DNA of 64,000 nt from a virus. Shown one piece after another: positions 1 to 7,878 of the stretch. Position 1 is the stretch's first letter. Each line of letters starts with the position of its first letter. The DNA lies in IMG/VR virus record IMGVR_UViG_3300005533_000003, positions 1-64,000 of that record; one strand, 5' to 3'. Under the pieces are notes generated by a model. The model was not told the origin of the DNA, did not search any database, and worked only from the letters and a program-made list of their open reading frames with translations. The position numbers and the translations under genes were made by a program.

Positions 1-493
1 CGGTACTTGCTTGTCGTAGAACCACATCTCCATGGACAAAGTTAAGCTTTCCTACTCGGGCTACTTCACCCTGGGAATAAATATCCCATCCACGTTTCTC
101 TAAGTTAAGATAGTTAACAGGTTCTACTAACCCTTGAATACCGGGGTTAGCTGAGATAAAATCTGTAATCCAAGCTTCGTGGTTTCCATCTAGCCAAATC
201 TTCTTAGGAATATTGTCATAAGGTTTAAGGATAACTTGGTTCAACTGATCCATTTCATCCTTTAAACGGAACTTCTCGGATAGGATAGGTTTCCCCTGGT
301 GCCAATGAGACACAGGACCGCAATTAAGTTGATCTCCACCCAATATCAGAATATCCGGCTTGAAGTCATTAATGAACTTCTTAACAACCCCAATCGCCTT
401 GATATTACACGCCAGTTTCTCGACCCACTTACCCTTAACTAAACCCCTCTCCCAACCAAAATGCATGTCATATAATGCAACGAATTTTTTCAT
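1..493 (-). CDS. Calcineurin-like metallophosphoesterase, C-terminus cut by window edge
   Basis: The visible 164 residues begin MKKFVALYDMHFG and carry the metal-binding blocks of the calcineurin-like phosphoesterase fold in order: DMHFG near the N-terminus, GGDQ, LDGNHE and FVHGD. The family hydrolyses phosphodiester or phosphomonoester bonds with two metal ions. The substrate cannot be told. The start ATG (491-493) touches the stop of the upstream gene, so the two are probably co-translated. A second member of this fold lies at 10512-11105. Confidence 0.85.
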   Translation of the reverse strand, partial: MKKFVALYDMHFGWERGLVKGKWVEKLACNIKAIGVVKKFINDFKPDILILGGDQLNCGPVSHWHQGKPILSEKFRLKDEMDQLNQVILKPYDNIPKKIWLDGNHEAWITDFISANPGIQGLVEPVNYLNLEKRGWDIYSQGEVARVGKLNFVHGDVVLRQAST

Positions 494-835
494 TTACTTT
501 TCCATATCCTCAATGACTCGTTTTGCAAGATCCTCATATGCGGCCAACTTCTTTAATCCACCTTTAGCCACTAGTAGGACTTGAGCGAATAGGGCGGCTC
601 CGGTAAGGACCACGACAACCTCTTCCGAGGTAAGATCGTCTTTTTTCCGGTAATCACATAAGACTTCAATAATAGCCGCCGTGTAGCTTCGAATCTTCCG
701 CCGTCTACGCTCATCTAATCCAACTAACCCCTGTGCGCCCATACTAGCTACTAGGGCATTGTTAAGAGCTATTCCAATCTCTTGCTGCGAGTATGTTTTA
801 TTTTTTGGATTAATTTCTTTTTTCATACTCTTCAC
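494..835 (-). CDS. Hypothetical protein, 113 aa
   Basis: I do not recognise it. The N-terminal third is basic (a run of five Arg/Lys near residue 45) and the centre has a hydrophobic stretch (VVVVLTGAALFAQVLLVA) that could be a membrane segment or a buried helix. It overlaps the 3' end of the next upstream gene by 26 bases. Starts at residue 1 or at Met4 are both possible. Confidence 0.6.
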   Translation of the reverse strand: MKSMKKEINPKNKTYSQQEIGIALNNALVASMGAQGLVGLDERRRRKIRSYTAAIIEVLCDYRKKDDLTSEEVVVVLTGAALFAQVLLVAKGGLKKLAAYEDLAKRVIEDMEK

Positions 836-1187
836 GTAAGTTGATAATACGAATCAATTCAGCATCTCCCTTGGCTTTGAATGCGTCTTCTGGTGTTGCA
901 AATATCTGAGGTAATCCGTCGTCTTGACGTAAGTAGTCGATATTTCCGTCATACTTCACAGACGCAATGTAGCCTTCTTTTTGTCCTTTAATCCACTCGT
1001 CCAAGTTGATAGATGTAACGATCTTTACTTCGGATAAGTTATCAATAACTTTTGTCCTAAATATGTCGTAAGTTTCGGACGTTCGGATACACTCAACCAC
1101 GAAAGTAAGTAAAGCGTCCTGACTGGCTATCTGGTCTGCTAGGAAAGGAATTAACGCCTTGTCATCGTATATAGTGGCATCAGCCAT
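810..1187 (-). CDS. Hypothetical acidic protein, 125 aa
   Basis: A soluble, mixed alpha/beta-looking protein with no motif I can name. It is the first gene downstream of the strong minus-strand promoter at 1276-1304 and so heads a leftward unit that continues into the metallophosphoesterase at the window edge. The 5' leader (about 80 bases) contains a direct repeat of GGGAGGGGTTAT-like sequence of unknown role. Confidence 0.65.
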   Translation of the reverse strand: MADATIYDDKALIPFLADQIASQDALLTFVVECIRTSETYDIFRTKVIDNLSEVKIVTSINLDEWIKGQKEGYIASVKYDGNIDYLRQDDGLPQIFATPEDAFKAKGDAELIRIINLREEYEKRN

Positions 1188-1275
1188 AAAAAGTACCTTT
1201 TATTTTTACTTGTGTAGCCTAGCTACCTTGAGGAGGGGTTATCCGGGAGGGGTTATTTAAAGTGTAATATTAAAG

Positions 1276-1304
1276 AGTATAACACGAATTACAGTATTTG
1301 TCAA
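1276..1304 (-). promoter_or_regulatory. Sigma70-type promoter, minus strand
   Basis: Read on the minus strand: TTGACA, 17 bases, then TATACT preceded by TGT (an extended -10 feature). It lies in the gap after the DNA polymerase gene and points at the 1187-start gene. Confidence 0.85.
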
Positions 1305-1306
1305 GC

Positions 1307-3367
1307 CTATATCTTTATCATTGCTCCTGGGATATGGGTTTCTTTTTTCTTCTCGTCAAACTCCAACCCGCACTGTCCCCTAGCCGCTTTATATGGGCAT
1401 TTGAAACCCGGCAACCTGTCATTTTCTTCGCCCATAAGTTTAATGAAATCTTTAGCTTCCTCAGGCGTCCAGGTCCTAGGTATCTCAAAATCCAGGGAAT
1501 CATGAACAAACATTAATGGAATCTTACCCGTCTCCCGGTAAAACCTCAACACTTGCCCTTGTACGTAATGCGCTCCTACTCCCTGCCCATAAGCTGCCGC
1601 CCCCATCTTCGCGTTATCGGTAGGGTTACCGTATAGTCTTAAGAAGTGACCTGTGGGATACTGGATATATTTTTTATTTTCAATTTCATGGAGTATTTTC
1701 CTATGCCAATTTCTAAGCATAGGCAATCGCTTGAAATATACCTCTTCCGTAATGGCAAGCGCTCGCTTCCGTGATTCAAGCGTCTTGTTACCAAAAATAC
1801 GCTCGGCAAGGTTTGCTCCGGTAAATGCCACCACCCCACCACAATATTCCCAATCTCTATAGACATACAAGGCTCCCGCGTCTATCTGTTTCTTATAAAA
1901 AGGGTTAATCAGGTCCCTGGGATATAGAATTTTTATACCCTCAAGATAATTACTCGCATGGGATACGGTCTTAGCTACCCCTCGTGGAGTGTCGTTATTG
2001 ATACGGGCAATCTCTTCAAAAGCTCCATTACTATTTTCGACAAGCCACGTAAAGGGGTCACCGGGTAATATCTCGGAAGGGTCGTAACCGGCAAGGTATA
2101 TGCAGACTCTAAGTTCCAAATTACTACTATCTGCATGGATAAGGTCTAAGGAAGGATCACGCGGAACTATTGCGGCCTTAACCAGCGAACCAAACCCCCT
2201 AGCAGGTATATTGGTAAAGTTTGGACGGCTGCTGCTCCAACGACTAGTACTAGCACCGATAGTAATAAAACGCGGGTGAATATAGCAGTCATTCTTAATA
2301 TATTTGTCACCAAACCAAGGGTCCAAACCTTTTCCTGCACTTTTGTATTCATATAGACGGTATAGGGCGTCAAGTTCTTTAGGAAGGGTAGCAGATAGTT
2401 CCAAGGCTTCCAGACTAAACTTACCTGTTTCGTCATGGGTCGAGTATCCGTACTTCTCCGCAGTCTTCTCCAGGGAACGGCGAATAGATACTTTATCATT
2501 ACCGGCTAACTGAATACCGTTTTTCTTAAACCACTCGACAACCTGAGACGGAGCACGGGGATTAAATTCTTTACTTTCGTCAAAAAGTGAAGACTTGTAC
2601 TCCCCGGCCTTCTTCTCCATTTCCTTAACGAACTGCATATTAACCCGTACCCCCTGCTCCTGCATACATTGGGCGATATAGGTTAGTTCTTTAAGTTCCT
2701 GATAAAGTTTATCCGGTACTTTCCACTTTTGTAAGTCCTTTATTTGCAAGTAGTTAGCTTCAAGAGAGGCGGCTGCATCCACAGCGCAATAGCCTAATAC
2801 GTCATGAGTGGGACAGATGGTTTGTTCACAGTCCATTCCTTGGCACTGTTTCCAGTTAGGCCATAACAGAACCATACTAGCTGCTGTCCACAGACCCATA
2901 AAGCCCAATGCCCCTGCATCATCGGCTTCTGTCTTGTCGGGTGCTTTTGCTAAGTCCGCATTTAGGAGATAGTGCCGTAGCATGGAGTCATCGTATAGGG
3001 ATAAGGGGGTGTCAATCCCGCATGTGACTTTAATTACTTTTTGTTCTGCTCCGATGACACTGTGGCCAACAAGTTTGATTCCTTTTTCCAGACAAGGTAG
3101 GATTGTTTTAGATGTAATATTTGTAGTTGCCGGGATAGCACAGCACTGGCCTTTGCTAGCCACTCCAACAACGGAAGCGCGATATGTTTCTGGAAATTCA
3201 AAATCAAGTCCAAGATAACCTTCCTTAATACCCTGTTCTACAATACGCCAATAATTACCCTCATCTCGATAGACTTTAGGGTAATACTTTTCCTTAGTAC
3301 TCGAAGTAAATAAGCCCGTTTGTACTGAGTCATTACCGGGTAGTACTATTTGTGACTTACGAGACAC
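1307..3367 (-). CDS. Family A DNA polymerase with 3'-5' exonuclease-like domain
   Basis: 686 residues, the replicative polymerase of the phage. The exonuclease-like domain shows Exo I (LDFEF, Asp55/Glu57) and Exo III (YCAVD, Tyr193/Asp197). In Exo II (GHSVIGA, from residue 101) the usual Asp is Ala, so proofreading may be weak or lost. The polymerase domain has motif A (HADSSNLELR, 411-420, Asp413), motif B (R462...K466...N473-Y474) and motif C (VHDS, 621-624). Motif C has Ser where Pol I and T7 have Glu. A cysteine-containing insertion lies at about 174-185. It sits in the leftward replication block near glycosylase, ATPase and nuclease genes. The fold call is firm; the exonuclease activity is doubtful. 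Confidence 0.95.
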   Translation of the reverse strand: MSRKSQIVLPGNDSVQTGLFTSSTKEKYYPKVYRDEGNYWRIVEQGIKEGYLGLDFEFPETYRASVVGVASKGQCCAIPATTNITSKTILPCLEKGIKLVGHSVIGAEQKVIKVTCGIDTPLSLYDDSMLRHYLLNADLAKAPDKTEADDAGALGFMGLWTAASMVLLWPNWKQCQGMDCEQTICPTHDVLGYCAVDAAASLEANYLQIKDLQKWKVPDKLYQELKELTYIAQCMQEQGVRVNMQFVKEMEKKAGEYKSSLFDESKEFNPRAPSQVVEWFKKNGIQLAGNDKVSIRRSLEKTAEKYGYSTHDETGKFSLEALELSATLPKELDALYRLYEYKSAGKGLDPWFGDKYIKNDCYIHPRFITIGASTSRWSSSRPNFTNIPARGFGSLVKAAIVPRDPSLDLIHADSSNLELRVCIYLAGYDPSEILPGDPFTWLVENSNGAFEEIARINNDTPRGVAKTVSHASNYLEGIKILYPRDLINPFYKKQIDAGALYVYRDWEYCGGVVAFTGANLAERIFGNKTLESRKRALAITEEVYFKRLPMLRNWHRKILHEIENKKYIQYPTGHFLRLYGNPTDNAKMGAAAYGQGVGAHYVQGQVLRFYRETGKIPLMFVHDSLDFEIPRTWTPEEAKDFIKLMGEENDRLPGFKCPYKAARGQCGLEFDEKKKETHIPGAMIKI

Positions 3368-3373
3368 GAGTAC

Positions 3374-3550
3374 CTATACGCCCCATCCATAACCTTCTTC
3401 AAATAGGAATCCTGTACCTGCACAACAAACACACGTTTCCCATACTTTGTCCGCGTAATTGTAAATATCTCCCATTCCGTTACAATCAGGACAAACTACT
3501 TCTCCCGTAATTGGAACAGTTTCTTCGCTGCTTCCTGTGCCTTCATCCAT
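3374..3550 (-). CDS. Small DnaJ-type zinc-finger protein, 58 aa
   Basis: Short ORF with two CxxC(x)GxG-type knuckles: CPDCNGMG (residues 20-27) and CVCCAGTG (40-47), the pattern of the DnaJ cysteine-rich zinc domain. It starts at ATG 3550 inside the 3' end of the 3777-start gene and ends just before the polymerase gene. Such stand-alone DnaJ-type zinc modules are common small phage proteins. A partner is not evident. Confidence 0.7.
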   Translation of the reverse strand: MDEGTGSSEETVPITGEVVCPDCNGMGDIYNYADKVWETCVCCAGTGFLFEEGYGWGV

Positions 3551-3777
3551 TCTCTATAATCCTGCTCTTTTGGCTTCCCGCAGTCATCTTTAGTCAGTTC
3601 CCGCGTAACAACGTCACTATCTACGCCTATCCGGTAACATCCTATGGCCTTCAAAAAATGGGTCTGAAGGTGTTGTATGAGTTCTAATTCGACGGTCAAG
3701 TACGTTTCTTGTTCGTTTGTTGGAAGGGCCGGTAGTAAGAGTAACATTACGCCAAGAACCATCTTTTTGAACTTCAT
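3496..3777 (-). CDS. Secreted or membrane-anchored hypothetical protein, 93 aa
   Basis: Starting at ATG 3777 the product begins MKFKKMVLGVMLLLLPALP, a typical signal peptide or signal anchor: basic n-region, Leu-rich core, Ala-Leu-Pro end. The rest is soluble and contains two Cys residues, ending in a charged helix. There is no lipobox Cys. It overlaps the 3910-start gene by about 160 bases in another frame. An earlier ATG (3801) would put eight non-signal residues in front. Confidence 0.55.
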   Translation of the reverse strand: MKFKKMVLGVMLLLLPALPTNEQETYLTVELELIQHLQTHFLKAIGCYRIGVDSDVVTRELTKDDCGKPKEQDYREWMKAQEAAKKLFQLREK

Positions 3778-3910
3778 ATACCGTACCATCCAACATTTCA
3801 ATCTGTTCCCCGTCTTCCCAGGCTTCGAAACCTTGGTCTACCGCCCTTTGGAATATGTCCTTACGGGTCTCCTGCTCTAACGCACGACGTAAGTACTTAG
3901 GAAGTTTCAT
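3617..3910 (-). CDS. Hypothetical protein, 97 aa
   Basis: Begins MKLPKYLRRALEQETRKDIFQ. Its start overlaps the stop of the MazG-like gene by an ATGA junction, which supports translation. The first 60 residues look like an ordinary small soluble protein. The last 40 overlap the signal-peptide gene and are Arg/Pro-rich, as expected where one frame is constrained by another. No family recognised. Confidence 0.55.
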   Translation of the reverse strand: MKLPKYLRRALEQETRKDIFQRAVDQGFEAWEDGEQIEMLDGTVYEVQKDGSWRNVTLTTGPSNKRTRNVLDRRIRTHTTPSDPFFEGHRMLPDRRR

Positions 3911-4311
3911 ACAGGGTCTTTGTCTTCAAATCCAATATATATTTCCCAATATTCACTACCATTAGTATCATATGCTTTTTTGTAAAAATTACCACTATCG
4001 TCCAGAGCAAAAAGCAACCCCTCGTGAGAAATAACTTGAATAATTTTAGTATCTGTCATTCTGGGTTCCAGGGGTCCTACAAATTTATTTAACGAATGTA
4101 ACGCCTTATAACACATAGCCGCAAGTTGGATAAATTCTGTTTCTAATTCTACCGATGATCTATTCTCGCGTTTTTCCCGTACAATCTCCCAAATTTCATC
4201 CAACTCTTCAAGCATTACGGCATAAGCCTCATGCAAACTACTAAATTCACCATGAAGTGCTACGGCTCTTTTAGTTTCTGCTTCAATACGGTCGAGATAA
4301 GTCTTATACAT
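3907..4311 (-). CDS. MazG-like NTP pyrophosphohydrolase-type protein with C-terminal extension
   Basis: 134 residues. The N-terminal 80 residues are all-helical with EELDE (about residues 35-39) and ELETEFIQLAAM, matching the EExxE...ExxD metal sites of MazG/MazG-like enzymes, which remove pyrophosphate from NTPs such as dUTP or alarmones. The final Asp of the second site is replaced by Gln, so activity is uncertain. The last 50 residues form a separate beta-rich piece (ISHEGLLFALDDSGNFYKK). It belongs to the small-gene cluster upstream of the polymerase. Confidence 0.6.
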   Translation of the reverse strand: MYKTYLDRIEAETKRAVALHGEFSSLHEAYAVMLEELDEIWEIVREKRENRSSVELETEFIQLAAMCYKALHSLNKFVGPLEPRMTDTKIIQVISHEGLLFALDDSGNFYKKAYDTNGSEYWEIYIGFEDKDPV

Positions 4312-4313
4312 GA

Positions 4314-4433
4314 TTAGTGTCGAGTAAGTATAAGAATAAGGATAATAGCCAGATAGACTACGTGCAATATAATCTTCCCGCCACCCATTAGCCAGCCCAA
4401 TAAAAGACCGGCTAAAAATCCCAGATTCTTCAC
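4314..4433 (-). CDS. Small membrane protein, 39 aa
   Basis: The reading frame is longer, but the likely start is GTG at 4433. It is preceded by AGGGA and overlaps the stop of the upstream gene. The product is almost entirely hydrophobic with two membrane-length stretches (LGFLAGLLLGWLMGGG and HVVYLAIILILIL) around a Gly hinge. A holin-like role is possible but nothing proves it. Confidence 0.5.
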   Translation of the reverse strand: MKNLGFLAGLLLGWLMGGGKIILHVVYLAIILILILTRH

Positions 4434-4434
4434 G

Positions 4435-4863
4435 TTACTTTCCCTCAGTTGGACTAACCCTCTTTTCCATTCCTTCGACAAGCTTATGCACAAAACTTGC
4501 CAGCTTCTCCTGCAAGGCACCATTCAAAAACACCTTGTCACAAAGGAACAGAAGAAGAACACTAAACACGATATCCTTGTGTTCAGAAATATAGTCTTGA
4601 AATTGCTTAATCATTGATTTTCCTTTCTTTTTCTTTAAATCGGACTCTTTGAAATTTAATTTAATTTCAGTACCTTTACGAATGGGATACGCATTTGTCG
4701 GACCTTGAGGAGATACGGCGCATGAATACGCAGCATTTCCTAATCCCAATCCTAGACCACTATAAGCTTGTAAACCCGCCTGACTCGCAAACTGTTGAGC
4801 AGCTTGTTGTTGGTTTTGAAGCTGTTCATAAATCCAATCTTCATTATTCATTGGAAACGCCAT
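4435..4863 (-). CDS. Hypothetical protein with Gln-rich N-terminus and C-terminal membrane helix, 142 aa
   Basis: Residues 14-25 are Gln/Ala-rich and 33-45 Gly/Leu-rich. A Lys-rich patch (KKKKGK, about 77-82) is followed by a hydrophobic helix (DIVFSVLLLFLCDKVFL) and an amphipathic tail. The N-terminal composition resembles low-complexity proteins of the virion block, although the gene is in the early block. Function unknown. Confidence 0.6.
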   Translation of the reverse strand: MAFPMNNEDWIYEQLQNQQQAAQQFASQAGLQAYSGLGLGLGNAAYSCAVSPQGPTNAYPIRKGTEIKLNFKESDLKKKKGKSMIKQFQDYISEHKDIVFSVLLLFLCDKVFLNGALQEKLASFVHKLVEGMEKRVSPTEGK

Positions 4864-5568
4864 TTACGCCGGTATGAACCCCTCATTCCTAAACTCACCA
4901 TACTTATAATCCATTTCCCAAAAGTGCCCACGCCACGCCTTTGCACTACCCTTTCCTTTAATCCAAGGTGCGAATAGCTCTCCCGGCTCATTGCCACACA
5001 GGACTAAGGGTCTCATACCTTGTTTACTCAACTCCAAAGCTTTCTTAAAATCCACCTGCAATTGTCTATGATACGCCGGTACTCTGAAGACTTCTCGGGG
5101 GTTAAAGGTAATGAAGCATATGTTAGGATTAAATTTCCTTAAACCCCCTGAAACCAATTTGCCCTCCTCTCCGTGTGAATTATCAAACACTCGGCATGAT
5201 ACTTCCGCGTTATCCCTGGTACGTCCGGTGGGATAGTTAGGCTTCTTCAACTTACTATTCCACTTTGGCACGCACCGCAATAAGTACGTTATCAATAACT
5301 CGTCCTTCTTGATACCTGCCGGATACACATAAGTACGAAGGATAAACTTCCCCATATCACTTGCCATAGCTTCCCGTTCGTTAGCATCGTCCTTTTCAGG
5401 ATAGGAAAACATGATAGCAATTTTTGCATTACTACCAACGAAGTCTGGTACAAAGCCATAGGAGTATGGGTTAAATAAACACGTATCGCATTCGACCGGC
5501 TTACTACCCACCCCACTAGAAGCCCATGGAGCACGAGAAGCTACTAGGATAGGGGGTAAGTTATTCAT
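4864..5568 (-). CDS. Uracil-DNA glycosylase superfamily protein
   Basis: 234 residues. CDTC near residue 28, a GxxxG-like nucleotide loop region (IMFSYPEKDDANEREAMASD) and LLRCVPKWNSK match the Fe-S family 4-type UDG layout, in which four Cys bind a cluster and the loop positions a water for uracil removal. The C-terminal block LCGNEPGELF...WRGHFWE fits the DNA-intercalation region. Phages carry such proteins either as repair enzymes or as polymerase accessory factors. The family A polymerase lies 1.5 kb downstream on the same strand. Family assignment is good; subfamily is open. Confidence 0.75.
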   Translation of the reverse strand: MNNLPPILVASRAPWASSGVGSKPVECDTCLFNPYSYGFVPDFVGSNAKIAIMFSYPEKDDANEREAMASDMGKFILRTYVYPAGIKKDELLITYLLRCVPKWNSKLKKPNYPTGRTRDNAEVSCRVFDNSHGEEGKLVSGGLRKFNPNICFITFNPREVFRVPAYHRQLQVDFKKALELSKQGMRPLVLCGNEPGELFAPWIKGKGSAKAWRGHFWEMDYKYGEFRNEGFIPA

Positions 5569-5794
5569 TAATAATATCTTTTGTGTAAACTAATATACAT
5601 CTTCCTGAATAACTAGGATTAAATAATTCATAACCCATTTCTCTAACAACTTCATTATCTTCACTTTCAGAACCATTTAAAGGCCCACTAACACAGGGGT
5701 AAATCTGTTTAGTCGTAATATAGAATCTATCTTTGTATTGCTTACATTTTGGACAATAAACCCATTTATTAGGAGCTTTCCAATTATCTTCCAT
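5561..5794 (-). CDS. Small zinc-ribbon-like protein, 77 aa
   Basis: Contains YCPKCKQYKDR near residue 13 and two further Cys (near 34 and 66). This suggests a metal-binding knuckle, though the second pair is not a clean CxxC. It overlaps the glycosylase start by eight bases. No family name can be given. Confidence 0.6.
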   Translation of the reverse strand: MEDNWKAPNKWVYCPKCKQYKDRFYITTKQIYPCVSGPLNGSESEDNEVVREMGYELFNPSYSGRCILVYTKDIINE

Positions 5795-5833
5795 ACGGAA
5801 GAGGTATATTTCAGGTATTGTTTCTTTTTAGGA

Positions 5834-5875
5834 GACATAAAAATAAAGGGCCGGGGTTCTTAATGTCCCGACCCC
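5834..5875 (-). terminator. Rho-independent terminator, minus strand
   Basis: On the minus strand GGGUCGGG and CCCGGCCC (one G-U pair) form an 8-bp stem with a loop of about 11 bases. A T-rich tail (TTTATTTTTATG) follows at once. It closes the 6594-start gene. Confidence 0.75.
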
Positions 5876-5901
5876 ACCACAACACTAACAACCAACCCTT
5901 G

Positions 5902-6594
5902 CTAGAAAGGCACCTGACTACTGTAGCAAAACTGCACCTTCTTCTTACCCGTCTCTTCAAACACGGCACTATTCTCCGCATTCTTACGCTTCCGTTCCAA
6001 GCCCTCCTTAGTAACATCCCAGAAAGGCGTCTTCTTATGCAGGTTATAGTTACTCGTCCGGGAGTAAATCTTCTTACCCGTCTCAGGATCAACCTCTCCC
6101 GTGTCTTTCTGCTGTTGTTGCAACGTGTAACCAATCAGAACCTTCTGTCCCTCATCGTCCACGTTATTCTCAACAAACTCAATAAGAGCCTGTCGCACAT
6201 CTTCCATAGTCGGGCCACCAGTAGCGGCGTCAACGTCCAGGTTAAGAAGGATATTAGCCAATTGGTTAAACGCTTCTTTACTTCCCGCAATACCACGCAG
6301 CAAAGAGAAACTATCCTCAGCCGCAATATTCTTACTATACACAAAGTACGCGCCACGGTCATCCAGCTTCAAGGTATGAGGCCGGAAACCCTTAGTCAAC
6401 CACTCAGGACGATACAAAAAGTACACTTTCGTACTCCGTCCAGTCTCAAGGGCATCAAGATTAATCGGAATATTAACGTACTTGTCCCCTTCTGTCATAC
6501 GCGGTTCTTCAATTGTCCCCACCTGACCAACACAATGAAGTGTCGGCTTGGGAGAGGCTTCAGTAGGATTAAATGTTGAAATTTGTTCAGTCAT
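5902..6594 (-). CDS. Putative single-stranded DNA-binding or recombination accessory protein, 230 aa
   Basis: I do not recognise the family with certainty. The N-terminal half is beta-rich (CVGQVGTIEEPR...DKYVNIPINLDAL...TKVYFLYRPEWL), like an OB-type domain. The middle has a helical segment and the C-terminus is charged (KKTPFWDVTKEGLERKRKNAEN). It has its own strong promoter and a terminator, so it is a highly expressed single-gene unit. It sits next to a Sak4-like ATPase and a RecB-like nuclease. That setting is typical for a phage SSB, which is the basis of the call. Confidence 0.4.
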   Translation of the reverse strand: MTEQISTFNPTEASPKPTLHCVGQVGTIEEPRMTEGDKYVNIPINLDALETGRSTKVYFLYRPEWLTKGFRPHTLKLDDRGAYFVYSKNIAAEDSFSLLRGIAGSKEAFNQLANILLNLDVDAATGGPTMEDVRQALIEFVENNVDDEGQKVLIGYTLQQQQKDTGEVDPETGKKIYSRTSNYNLHKKTPFWDVTKEGLERKRKNAENSAVFEETGKKKVQFCYSSQVPF

Positions 6595-6611
6595 AGTTTT
6601 TAATTTCCTTT

Positions 6612-6640
6612 AGCATAACACAAGTTATGGTAATTGTCAA
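6612..6640 (-). promoter_or_regulatory. Sigma70-type promoter, minus strand
   Basis: TTGACA, 17 bases, TATGCT preceded by TGT on the minus strand. The predicted start of transcription is only about 11 bases before the ATG at 6594. Confidence 0.85.
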
Positions 6641-6643
6641 GGG

Positions 6644-6931
6644 TTAATTAACCCTATCCGCTGTAGGAACCGCCGCTGCCGCAGACCTTTGATCTCGAAT
6701 ACGCGCAAGCAACAATCCCATATGAATACCAATACCCAAAACTTTTTCTTTTGGCACCATACCCAAATACAATGCAATGTAAGGGTGTTGTGTAATTTCC
6801 TGCAAGTTATCATAGATACTTTGCACAAAGTCCATCCCACTCTTACCATTAGTAAAATCGTTTAAAAGGGAGGCAAACTCGCCTTTTTGAATCTTTTCAA
6901 AATCAATATTAAGTTCTTTTAATTCTTTCAT
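6644..6931 (-). CDS. Hypothetical protein, 95 aa
   Basis: Helical protein ending in a small-residue helix (VLGIGIHMGLLLARIRDQ). The genes at 13326 and 14005 encode proteins of similar size with a comparable C-terminal small-residue helix (GIGFGLGIAFADQ and CGIELGYKW), so the three could be one small family. The start overlaps the ATPase stop by an ATGA junction. Confidence 0.6.
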   Translation of the reverse strand: MKELKELNIDFEKIQKGEFASLLNDFTNGKSGMDFVQSIYDNLQEITQHPYIALYLGMVPKEKVLGIGIHMGLLLARIRDQRSAAAAVPTADRVN

Positions 6932-7878
6932 TGTCCTTTCTCTTTCTTTTTAAGTCCTAACTGGTCACTAATCATCTCCCACAACTTACCCATATCGGCA
7001 GGCAAGACATTAGGAAGATCGAATCCACGGTTTTTAGACATGGCATTATCCCCTTTAATTTCATACACATACTTACGTGTAGTCTTACCGCCGTCTTTAT
7101 CCACCTTCTCCACGGTACGGATAATAAGGTCGAACGCCCCACCAGCAAGCTTACCACCGGCACCTTGAAGTAGGGGGATATGCGTTTCTACTAGTTCACT
7201 TTGGTTAGGCCCACTAGACTTAGACTTCACGCCTTCCTGGGCCGTTAGAATCTTGTGCCATACCTTACCCGTCTTAGTATTACGCATGGTACAGAATTTG
7301 TGTAAACGCCTAAACGTGGCGTTACGTAACTGTCCCCACTGGGCCGTTTCAAATTGCAATCCCTCTTCTACGGCTTCGGGCAACTCCCGCTTATCTGATC
7401 CATGCGCCATGCTACCGATCTTCTCTGACAGATATACCTGTTGCCATGAACCAAACCCATCCCAAAAAAGGAAGTCAGGGTCGAAGTCATAGATATCGGG
7501 CATATAGACAGTCGGTGAGTAAATAAATTTCTCTACTTCTTCCTCGTCGTCCAAAACAATCTCGACAAAATTGTTTAATAGTTCTTCTTGTCCAGCTTTA
7601 CGTAGGGCCAGACGGATAGAGTTACTGCCGCTTCCTCCAATATCAGTAACCAACATTACAATCTTATAACCGGCCCGTAGCAGATCAACCGCCGTATACG
7701 TCTTACCACTACCCCACGGACCAAAGAAAAATAGCTTTACTGGAGTCTCGGATAAATCATTTCCCCGAATCACCTTCTTTTGTCGGGGACTCACCAGGAC
7801 CTTTACTCCCCCCTGCTCCGTAGAGTCTTTCGTACCAACCACTGACGGTTTCGCTTGTACCTGTTGTTCCATTTTCAT
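6928..7878 (-). CDS. Sak4-like P-loop ATPase (RecA-type core)
   Basis: 316 residues. Walker A is GPWGSGKT at 53-60. A Walker B-like strand (DPDFLFWDGFGSW, about residues 135-147) is followed by sensor-type strands and a C-terminal region with FDLIIRT and YEIKGDN. This is the layout of the phage Sak4/RecA-core ATPases that assist single-strand annealing and recombination together with an SSB. Neighbours are a probable SSB-like protein and a PD-(D/E)XK nuclease, which fits. The first 40 residues overlap the upstream gene in another frame. Confidence 0.75.
   Translation of the reverse strand: MKMEQQVQAKPSVVGTKDSTEQGGVKVLVSPRQKKVIRGNDLSETPVKLFFFGPWGSGKTYTAVDLLRAGYKIVMLVTDIGGSGSNSIRLALRKAGQEELLNNFVEIVLDDEEEVEKFIYSPTVYMPDIYDFDPDFLFWDGFGSWQQVYLSEKIGSMAHGSDKRELPEAVEEGLQFETAQWGQLRNATFRRLHKFCTMRNTKTGKVWHKILTAQEGVKSKSSGPNQSELVETHIPLLQGAGGKLAGGAFDLIIRTVEKVDKDGGKTTRKYVYEIKGDNAMSKNRGFDLPNVLPADMGKLWEMISDQLGLKKKEKGQ

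Noticed and set aside
5818-6579. Long plus-strand ORF (253 codons) opposite the 6594-start gene
   Set aside because: It is an antisense shadow. The minus frame has a promoter, ribosome site and terminator, and the plus frame has Arg/Leu/Thr-rich nonsense composition.
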